Source: Patescibacteria group bacterium (GTDB lineage: Bacteria > Patescibacteriota > Minisyncoccia > Sungbacterales > GWA2-42-14). Taken from it: 15,785 nucleotides of DNA. This document shows, one piece after another, positions 6,638 through 11,869 of the stretch (positions within the stretch are counted from its first letter, which is position 1; the number at the start of each line of letters is the position of its first letter). The stretch spans positions 1-15,785 of the forward strand of contig JAGXAD010000002.1 in the NCBI GenBank assembly GCA_018971745.1, in the 5' to 3' direction. Under the pieces are notes generated by a model. It ran no database searches. It was given only the letters and a program-made list of their open reading frames with translations, and was not told the origin of the DNA. The position numbers were made by a program, and so were the translations under genes.

Positions 6638-6679
6638 TATGCCAAAAAGTACGAAACTTGTTTCGTATTCAACGGCATA
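6638..6679. promoter_or_regulatory. Nested dyad in the 5' leader of the S74 gene
   Basis: A perfect 8-bp inverted repeat TACGAAAC/GTTTCGTA (6650-6657, 6660-6667) is enclosed by a second one, TATGCC/GGCATA (6638-6643, 6674-6679), with symmetric 6-base spacers. It lies between the proposed fibre promoter and its start codon, ending 17 bp before the ATG. It could be an operator for a dimeric repressor or an mRNA stem-loop controlling translation. No T-run follows, so a terminator is unlikely. Confidence 0.55.
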
Positions 6680-6713
6680 TCACAATGGCAACATAATAAT
6701 AATCAACTTTTTT

Positions 6714-6722
6714 AGTATACCA
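6714..6722 (-). promoter_or_regulatory. Extended -10 promoter for the S74 operon
   Basis: On the minus strand TGGTATACT gives an extended -10 (TGn + TATACT). A start near 6707 would leave a leader of about 85 bases containing the nested dyad. No good -35 is seen at 16-18 bp. Confidence 0.5.
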
Positions 6723-6749
6723 AAAAACTGCGGAAAAGAAATTATAAAC

Positions 6750-6758
6750 TTATCCACA
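6750..6758 (+). promoter_or_regulatory. DnaA-box-like 9-mer
   Basis: TTATCCACA is an exact match to the strong DnaA box. It lies in the divergent intergenic region between the two proposed promoters. I found no cluster of boxes and no dnaA, dnaN or gyrB gene nearby, so this is not evidence of an origin. It could be a regulatory DnaA site or chance. Confidence 0.3.
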
Positions 6759-6786
6759 GGAATAAATAAACGCCTGAAACGAATTG

Positions 6787-6795
6787 TGATATAAT
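6787..6795 (+). promoter_or_regulatory. Extended -10 promoter for the plus-strand DUF5666-like gene
   Basis: TGATATAAT is a perfect extended -10 (TGn + TATAAT). Transcription would start near 6802, 35 bases before the chosen ATG at 6837 and only about 11 before the ATG at 6813. No clear -35 is present. Confidence 0.55.
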
Positions 6796-6836
6796 GACGG
6801 CACGATTCATTAATGTTACTCAACCGTATGATTCTT

Positions 6837-7328
6837 ATGCAAAAAGAAAACACCGTCATAACCGCCGCCGTTGCCGCGCTTGTTATCGGAGCGCTGGCAG
6901 GCTATTGGTGGGGCGCATCTTTCTCAAAACAAAAACTTGCCGAAGCGGACAAAAAAACTCAAGAATTGCAAACCGCGCTCAATGTGTTCGTGCCGCCTCT
7001 GCCTGATACGGTTAATGTCATCGGCGGAAAAATCACCGCCATAAACGAAAATGCGTTCATCCTTGAAATTCCATCGCTGACCGACCGCTACCCAAAACCC
7101 GGCATGCCGATGAAAACCGAAACCAAAACCGTCAGCATCGCCGCAGGCGCGCGCATCACCAGCACAAATTTTGATTCCAGAACCTTCAAAAACGGAGTGC
7201 CGCAGAAAAAAACGATTTCCGCAAGCGATCTGAAAACCGGCGACATAGTTTCCGTAACCGTCAAAGAAAACGCCCGCACGGAACAAAATCTGACCGCAGT
7301 TTCCATCAGCCGCTCAAGCGGGATTTAA
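6837..7328 (+). CDS. Membrane-anchored DUF5666-like protein
   Basis: A 163-aa protein, if started at ATG 6837; in-frame ATGs at 6813 and 6828 would add 8 or 3 residues. I prefer 6837 because it gives a normal leader and a compact MQKEN head before the membrane helix (about 7-26). No start has a Shine-Dalgarno site. After a short coiled linker (31-45) comes a beta-barrel-like domain (about 55-155): GGKITAINENAFILEI, VSIAAGARITS, ISASDLKTGDIVSVTV and LTAVSISR, the layout of DUF5666/OB-like domains. Such proteins are common and mostly uncharacterised in Patescibacteria; the domain would face outward. It is the only plus-strand gene, divergent from the S74 operon and convergent with the glycosidase. 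Confidence 0.85.
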   Translation: MQKENTVITAAVAALVIGALAGYWWGASFSKQKLAEADKKTQELQTALNVFVPPLPDTVNVIGGKITAINENAFILEIPSLTDRYPKPGMPMKTETKTVSIAAGARITSTNFDSRTFKNGVPQKKTISASDLKTGDIVSVTVKENARTEQNLTAVSISRSSGI

Positions 7329-7358
7329 CGAAAATTGAAAAAATGATTTTTGGCAAGT

Positions 7359-7391
7359 AAAACGCCGGCGCATTACGCGACCGGCGTTTTT
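7359..7391. terminator. Bidirectional terminator between convergent genes
   Basis: The stem AAAACGCCGG/CCGGCGTTTT (7359-7368, 7381-7390) is extended inside by CGC/GCG past one bulged A. TTTTT follows on the plus strand and a T-run on the minus strand. It serves the DUF5666-like gene (stop at 7328) and the glycosidase gene (stop at 7399). Confidence 0.85.
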
Positions 7392-7398
7392 GAAATTG

Positions 7399-8982
7399 TT
7401 ACCAGTTTCTGAATACTTCCGCCGCAGGTTTTGGAAAACCGGCATCCGAGAGAATCCCGAACCACTTTTCCGCTCCCGCTTTCTCCGAAAGGGTCGGGAA
7501 ATCCATTAATATCCACGGACGGGCTGACGCATTTGCCTGTTTTGCATGTGCCAATACCCCTTCGTAATATTTTTTTTGGTCTTCATACGAGCCGGCGTTA
7601 GGAGCCGGCATTCCGAATTCCGACAACGCAACGGGTAATCCGGTGCCGCGAAACCGATTGAACCCGGCTACAAAAGCATCATCGCCTTCATAGCCGTACA
7701 TTGACCATCCCCACCAATCAATCAAAGGGGTAAGGTCCCGAAGCCATTCCGTGCTTGCCGGATCTTTTATCTCCAATTCAATGGGACGGTTGTTATCCAA
7801 ATCGCGAAGTTTGGTCAACATTTCTTTAAGCCAGGCGTGGACATCATCTTTTGAAGCCTTTCCGGTTAAAACAACCAGATCGGCTTCATTTCGCATTCCC
7901 CAACTATAGAGCGCGCCTCCCCAATTCTGAGGGACAAACTCTTGCAAAAATCTTGTATGCGCCGCCCATTGGTCGGACGAAAAATCTTCTACCCAGTCAA
8001 ATAGGGTAAATTGGACTTTCAACCCTTTCTGATCGGCGAGCTCAACGAATCTTTCCGCCCGCTGAAGATACAATGGGTTTACCCGGCCGGCAGAATCGGC
8101 AAAGACGCCAAACTGAATGTACGTTTCCACCAATTCAACTCCGAGTTCTCGCGCATATCCGAGCTCGCGCGAAATCTCTTGCTCGTCCCATTCCACCCAC
8201 ATTTTATCCCAGGGATGATATGCGGGATAATAGTTGATTGATTTTCGCGGAAACCTGAACCAATCCGGATTCCGGTTAATCTGACAGCCGTCGCCGGAAC
8301 CGAATTGAAAACAAAATGAAATATTTCCTTGCGGAGAAACGGTTTGTTGTTCAGACGGATAAACCGTTGCCCCGTCTGGGCCTCCACCGGCATACGCAAT
8401 CTTGTAATCTCCAGCCGAAACTTCATAGGTTCCGGGAACGGGCACCTGAAATGTCCCTGATCCGCCGGGAAAAGAAACCCATAGATCCAGAGTTCCTGCC
8501 CAAGCCCCATTATTATCAGCGAATAAGGTAAGGGTTGGAACCCCCCTGCGGAGCGCCGGAAGAATGCCGTTTACAAACTCATCGGACGACAAAAATTCTT
8601 CAGTAACGGTGCGCCGGGTTGCGCCATTGCCAAGAACCGAAACCCAAAAATCAACCGCTCCTTGTTCCGGCGCACGGAACAAAATACAGTTATAGAGCCG
8701 TGTTACGAAGACCTGCGCCGTCTCCGCCTTTCCCACATATTCCGGAGATTCAAAAAACTCCAGATATGTAGCGCTGACCGTTTTTTGGCCTTCGGCTAAC
8801 GCCCATGTGTAGTATCGAAGGCCATCCTCCTCGATTGCCTTGCGATCAAGCACGCATCGGTAAAGATGCGTTGCAATGCCCTCGGCCGTTGTCGGAACTC
8901 TTTCGGCTTGTGCCGGCGTTATTGTAAAAAACGCTAATGCCGCCGCGCCTGCTACCAACAGAAATTTTTTAAGGAATCGCAT
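7399..8982 (-). CDS. Secreted DUF4214 + clan GH-A-like glycoside hydrolase
   Basis: A 527-aa protein. Residues 1-26 are a signal peptide (cut after PAQA). Residues 35-140 match DUF4214, with two halves each carrying the LY-x-C-[VI]-L-x-R core and an F-x-[SE]-[SP]-[DE]-[EY] end. A beta-domain follows (150-227). Residues 245-527 look like a TIM barrel of clan GH-A (GH5-like): the pair N365-E366 in GMRNEAD fits the acid/base site at the end of strand 4, and E455 in ALSEFGMP fits the nucleophile of strand 7. Retaining cleavage of a polysaccharide is therefore expected; the substrate cannot be told. The gene has its own near-consensus promoter and the best Shine-Dalgarno site of the window, suggesting strong expression. 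It is 100 bp downstream of another putative glycosidase. It could act on the cell's own envelope, a host or extracellular sugars. Confidence 0.88.
   Translation of the reverse strand: MRFLKKFLLVAGAAALAFFTITPAQAERVPTTAEGIATHLYRCVLDRKAIEEDGLRYYTWALAEGQKTVSATYLEFFESPEYVGKAETAQVFVTRLYNCILFRAPEQGAVDFWVSVLGNGATRRTVTEEFLSSDEFVNGILPALRRGVPTLTLFADNNGAWAGTLDLWVSFPGGSGTFQVPVPGTYEVSAGDYKIAYAGGGPDGATVYPSEQQTVSPQGNISFCFQFGSGDGCQINRNPDWFRFPRKSINYYPAYHPWDKMWVEWDEQEISRELGYARELGVELVETYIQFGVFADSAGRVNPLYLQRAERFVELADQKGLKVQFTLFDWVEDFSSDQWAAHTRFLQEFVPQNWGGALYSWGMRNEADLVVLTGKASKDDVHAWLKEMLTKLRDLDNNRPIELEIKDPASTEWLRDLTPLIDWWGWSMYGYEGDDAFVAGFNRFRGTGLPVALSEFGMPAPNAGSYEDQKKYYEGVLAHAKQANASARPWILMDFPTLSEKAGAEKWFGILSDAGFPKPAAEVFRNW
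8302..8535 (-). other. Beta-domain shared with the large surface protein
   Basis: Residues 150-227 of the glycosidase (NNGAW..., then SAGDYKIAYAGGGPDGAT and a final NISFCFQF) match the layout of residues 849-943 of the 1151-aa surface protein (LNGFAW..., LADGSYSLTYVSGGPAGAT, IAFTLNF) and, less closely, 541-632. It is probably an Ig-like binding or spacer domain. Confidence 0.55.
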
Positions 8983-8986
8983 ATTT

Positions 8987-8996
8987 CCCTCCTTTT
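8987..8996 (-). promoter_or_regulatory. Strong Shine-Dalgarno site of the glycosidase gene
   Basis: On the minus strand AAAAGGAGGG ends 4 bases before the ATG at 8982. It decides the start and stands out because most other genes here have no such site. Confidence 0.8.
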
Positions 8997-9049
8997 GCTG
9001 CCTTTACCGGTTCTATAATTATTAAACTCTCAACGATCTTATCGATTTT

Positions 9050-9078
9050 AGTATATCATAGAAAAAATAAAATGTCAA
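9050..9078 (-). promoter_or_regulatory. Near-consensus sigma70 promoter for the glycosidase
   Basis: On the minus strand a perfect TTGACA (9078-9073) is followed by a 17-bp spacer and TATACT (9055-9050), with TGA before the -10 as an extended element. Transcription should start near 9043, about 60 bases before the ATG. The -35 begins only 5 bp after the stop of the upstream gene. Confidence 0.88.
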
Positions 9079-9083
9079 GTTTT

Positions 9084-10403
9084 TCAGCGGGAGTTTTCCG
9101 GCTGCAAAGCCGAGATATTATAGACATTTGAGGCATTCCACAGGAGCCAGCCGGACGCGCCGGCCCGTTCCGCGGCGTCAATTTGCGCTTTAATTTTTGC
9201 CGCGTCATATATAATCCCCCGCGAAGAGTCCGCGCCCAAATCAAACGCCTGCAAGAACGGACGAAAACGCGCATTTGAAACTTTTGTTACATTTGTTTCC
9301 TTTGCCGCATTGGTTGCGTTTGCAACTTCTCCGGTTGTCGTTGCCGTAGCTGGCGTTGACGACGCATTTTTCTTGTCAAACTTTCCCGCTAAAAAATCTT
9401 CGGCAAACAAAATGGAACGATACACCACATCATACGGATGATTGGAAACCACCGCGCTTATATTGGCCGCGCGATACGGATAATTGACCTCCGGAAGATT
9501 GCGCTCAGGATCAGCCGCCATAAAAAATCCGCTGTAGTAGTGACTCGGATAGAGCATAAACGAAATGTAATCAAAATTATCTTTCAAATCTTCCAGCCGC
9601 TGGCCGACTCCAAAATCATTGCCGCGCGACGCCACATATCCGAACAAATCAACGGACAAAATAATTTCCGGCTTGTATTGTTTTAACTCGTCGTGCAGAT
9701 ATTTGAAAAATTCTCCCATCACTTTGTATTTCGGTTCCTCTTTCGTGCGATACGCCGGATACACGGCGACGTTGAGCGCGCCGTCGGAAGGAAACCGAAT
9801 GTAATCAAACTGCACTTCGTCAAATCCCATGTCAATTACTTTTTTTGCGGCATCTGCCGTATATTTCCGCACTTCGGGATGCGCCGGGTCAAACCACGCG
9901 TGTCCGTGATTATCGCGCCACACGGCGCCGTTTGTTTTATGCACATACCAATTCGGATGCAAAGCGACCTGCGAATCGTCGCGCATCACCGTGAGCCGCG
10001 CAATCGCCCAAATGTCATTCCGATGCAGTTCTTCAAGGAACGGCTGTAAATTTTTCGTTGTTTCCATGCCGTCCACTTCTTTCACGTCAATCACCACGGC
10101 GTTTAATTCTGTTTTTTTCATCAAATCCAAAATGGAATTTCGCAATTTCGTTCCGGATCTTCCTTGATCATTCGCGACCGCGGCGCTCATATACACGCCC
10201 TTGCGATTTTGCGAACGCACAAATGCTTCTTGAATCCGCTCCTCAATTGTTTTTTGCTGCTTGTTCTCGGCAACGCCGGTATTTTGCGCAACCGTTGCAG
10301 CGATTTTTCCGGAAAAAATATTTTGCCGCCAAAAATCAAAACTCGCGCCAAACCCAAGCGCGCCAATCAAAACTCCGCCGATAATAACATGCCAACGATT
10401 CAT
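9084..10403 (-). CDS. Membrane-anchored DUF4015-family putative glycoside hydrolase
   Basis: A 439-aa protein from ATG 10403. A longer reading is possible from TTG 10421, but that codon overlaps the likely -10 box, so I reject it. One N-terminal helix (about 5-22) anchors or exports it. The rest follows the DUF4015 (putative glycosyl hydrolase) pattern: KGVYMSAAV, then NAVVIDVKEVDG, DIWAIARLTVMRD, WFDPAHPEVRKY, GFDEVQFDYIRFPSDG, ILSVDLFGY and DYISFMLYPSHY, all fitting strands of a TIM barrel. D200 of QFDYIRFPSDG is a conserved acidic residue and a catalytic candidate. Residues about 346-374 are an Ala/Thr/Asn-rich insertion unlike the rest. The substrate is unknown; family members occur next to envelope and sporulation genes. 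No terminator is evident after it. Confidence 0.88.
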   Translation of the reverse strand: MNRWHVIIGGVLIGALGFGASFDFWRQNIFSGKIAATVAQNTGVAENKQQKTIEERIQEAFVRSQNRKGVYMSAAVANDQGRSGTKLRNSILDLMKKTELNAVVIDVKEVDGMETTKNLQPFLEELHRNDIWAIARLTVMRDDSQVALHPNWYVHKTNGAVWRDNHGHAWFDPAHPEVRKYTADAAKKVIDMGFDEVQFDYIRFPSDGALNVAVYPAYRTKEEPKYKVMGEFFKYLHDELKQYKPEIILSVDLFGYVASRGNDFGVGQRLEDLKDNFDYISFMLYPSHYYSGFFMAADPERNLPEVNYPYRAANISAVVSNHPYDVVYRSILFAEDFLAGKFDKKNASSTPATATTTGEVANATNAAKETNVTKVSNARFRPFLQAFDLGADSSRGIIYDAAKIKAQIDAAERAGASGWLLWNASNVYNISALQPENSR

Positions 10404-10412
10404 AATAATTTC

Positions 10413-10418
10413 AGTATA
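10413..10418 (-). promoter_or_regulatory. -10 box giving a near-leaderless DUF4015 mRNA
   Basis: TATACT on the minus strand lies between the terminator of the upstream gene and the ATG at 10403. Transcription about 7 bases downstream would start near 10406, leaving almost no leader. No Shine-Dalgarno site exists before this ATG. The -35 region falls in the T-run of the terminator and is poor. Confidence 0.45.
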
Positions 10419-10434
10419 CAAGAATTTGCCGCAT

Positions 10435-10460
10435 AAAAAAACTCCGCCGCAACGGAGTTT
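10435..10460 (-). terminator. Intrinsic terminator of the SLT-like gene
   Basis: The minus strand shows AAACTCCG, a 6-base loop, CGGAGTTT and then a run of seven T in total (10441-10435). It begins 3 bp after the stop of the gene ending at 10464. Confidence 0.9.
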
Positions 10461-10463
10461 GTT

Positions 10464-11759
10464 CTATTTACTATTCAACAAATGTTCCAAGTCAATAAAT
10501 TTGCGCAAATAATATCCGAGTTGGACATATTTTTTCTGAAACCGTTTCGGAAATTGGAACGAATCAAGCGATACCGATTTAGCCGGCTTGCCGCAAAAAT
10601 CAGCGGCACGCCCTCCGCCGGAATGATACGCGGTTGCGATGCAAAGCACGACTGATCGCGAATCTTTCTTGTAGGCGGAGCGCACCCATTCCGGCAATTG
10701 CGACAATTCGTAATCGTACAACAGTACTGAAAACATCACGGCGTTCACCGGATCAAACATACTTTCGGGAAATTTTGAATTCAGGAGCGCGTCCGGATAC
10801 TGCGCCCGCACCATATCGTATGTTCCCAAACGAGACCGGCTTGCGTTATTCGTTCCCTGCATCAAACCGCAAGCTCTCGAATCATTGCACGATGGGTACA
10901 CGGCAAGTTGATTTTGCGCAATGGTAGTCAATACTTTCTTGCGGATAAAATCAATGCCCCAGGCTTCAAATTCGCCGTGGTCCCCGTGTTCAATAACCGC
11001 CGTAATGTACATAAAAACTTCCGAAATAACATTTGCAACAAGCTCTCCGGGGTACGCGCGCGACAAAACGCCAAGTTCTTCCAGACGCCGATATGCCGCA
11101 TGAACAACCTCTTCCCGCAAAACATAGTCGCCGTACGCGACATGTTCCGGAGTTACGAATTCGTCCGCAAACGGAGAATACACGATCATGCGGATGTTTT
11201 TTTCTTTTTCGGCTCTGGCAATTTCATCAGGCGAAGAAAACAAATTTTTCGCGCGCAGGGCAAGCATTACTCGGCCAAGCATTGGCAGCGGCTCATCATA
11301 CCCCGCGCACATTACGCGGAAACGACGGTTAATGCCATCGCCTCCGGCGTATTCCGCGTCGCATCCCTCCGGAGACAAAACTTCAAACGCAAAGCCGTGC
11401 TGATGCAACTTGGGCCAAGTTTCCCACAAACGGATAATTTTTATTTCGTCTCCGGCGTCAACCGCAAGCAAGGATTCGGCGCCCGCAATGCGATATTGTT
11501 TTTTGAACAATGGTTTTGATTGCCTGCGATTGTTTTTTTTATTTTGCGCGGCTGATAATTTTTTTTCCGTTTGCTTTTCAACCGCGACCGCAATTTCTTT
11601 TTCAAGCTTCTCGCGCTCCAGAAGCGCGCGCGCCTGAATCATTTTTTGAATCAAAGGCGGAGGCGCCATCGGACTTTGCGTCTGCGAAAATGAATTATCG
11701 GACGCAATCGCCAAACAAAAAACCGCAGTCATGCAACAAATCAATAACCGCTTTATCAT
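10464..11759 (-). CDS. Secreted lytic-transglycosylase-like protein with atypical active site
   Basis: A 431-aa protein with a signal peptide (about 1-25) and a charged helical stretch (38-80). A region of unknown fold (90-230) precedes the C-terminal domain (about 240-395), which carries SLT/lysozyme-like motifs: ACGLMQGT (296-303) matches the G-L-M-Q motif, and ATAYHSGGG (375-383) matches the A-Y-N-x-G motif. In ordinary family members the catalytic Glu lies in an IAQ-x-E-S segment about 15-18 residues before GLMQ; here that segment reads IAQNQL, with Q284 at the Glu position. The protein may be inactive, use another acid (E247 in ISEVF, for example), or bind rather than cut peptidoglycan. 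It lies 110 bp after the PBP1A gene, supporting a wall role. C291 and C297 may form a disulfide near the site. Confidence 0.8.
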   Translation of the reverse strand: MIKRLLICCMTAVFCLAIASDNSFSQTQSPMAPPPLIQKMIQARALLEREKLEKEIAVAVEKQTEKKLSAAQNKKNNRRQSKPLFKKQYRIAGAESLLAVDAGDEIKIIRLWETWPKLHQHGFAFEVLSPEGCDAEYAGGDGINRRFRVMCAGYDEPLPMLGRVMLALRAKNLFSSPDEIARAEKEKNIRMIVYSPFADEFVTPEHVAYGDYVLREEVVHAAYRRLEELGVLSRAYPGELVANVISEVFMYITAVIEHGDHGEFEAWGIDFIRKKVLTTIAQNQLAVYPSCNDSRACGLMQGTNNASRSRLGTYDMVRAQYPDALLNSKFPESMFDPVNAVMFSVLLYDYELSQLPEWVRSAYKKDSRSVVLCIATAYHSGGGRAADFCGKPAKSVSLDSFQFPKRFQKKYVQLGYYLRKFIDLEHLLNSK

Positions 11760-11809
11760 TGCTCATTGCCCTGTTTCATTTTTCAAAAAATCTGGCTTTA
11801 CCGTATCAA

Positions 11810-11844
11810 AACAAAATCCTCCCGGCAAGCCCGCACGAGAGGAT
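11810..11844 (-). terminator. Probable terminator of the PBP gene
   Basis: On the minus strand ATCCTCTC (11844-11837) pairs with GGGAGGAT (11823-11816), including one G-U pair, around a GC-rich loop. A T-rich stretch, TTTGTTTT, follows. It lies 25 bp past the stop at 11870. Confidence 0.55.
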
Positions 11845-11869
11845 AAAAATATTTTTGGAGAACCCACAT

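Noticed and set aside
6621..6836. Replication origin in the AT-rich divergent region
   Set aside because: Only one DnaA-type box was seen, with no box cluster and no dnaA, dnaN, gyr or rpmH gene in the window.
9102..9115. Small hairpin CGGCT/AGCCG as terminator of the DUF4015 gene
   Set aside because: It lies within the coding end, has only a 5-bp stem and is not followed directly by a T-run.
10404..10421. Earlier TTG start for the DUF4015 protein
   Set aside because: It would use a rare start codon inside the likely -10 box; ATG 10403 directly before the membrane segment fits better.
10908..11519. Plus-strand frame (203 codons)
   Set aside because: It is opposite the SLT-like gene, which has a signal peptide, motifs and a terminator; the translation shows no family features.
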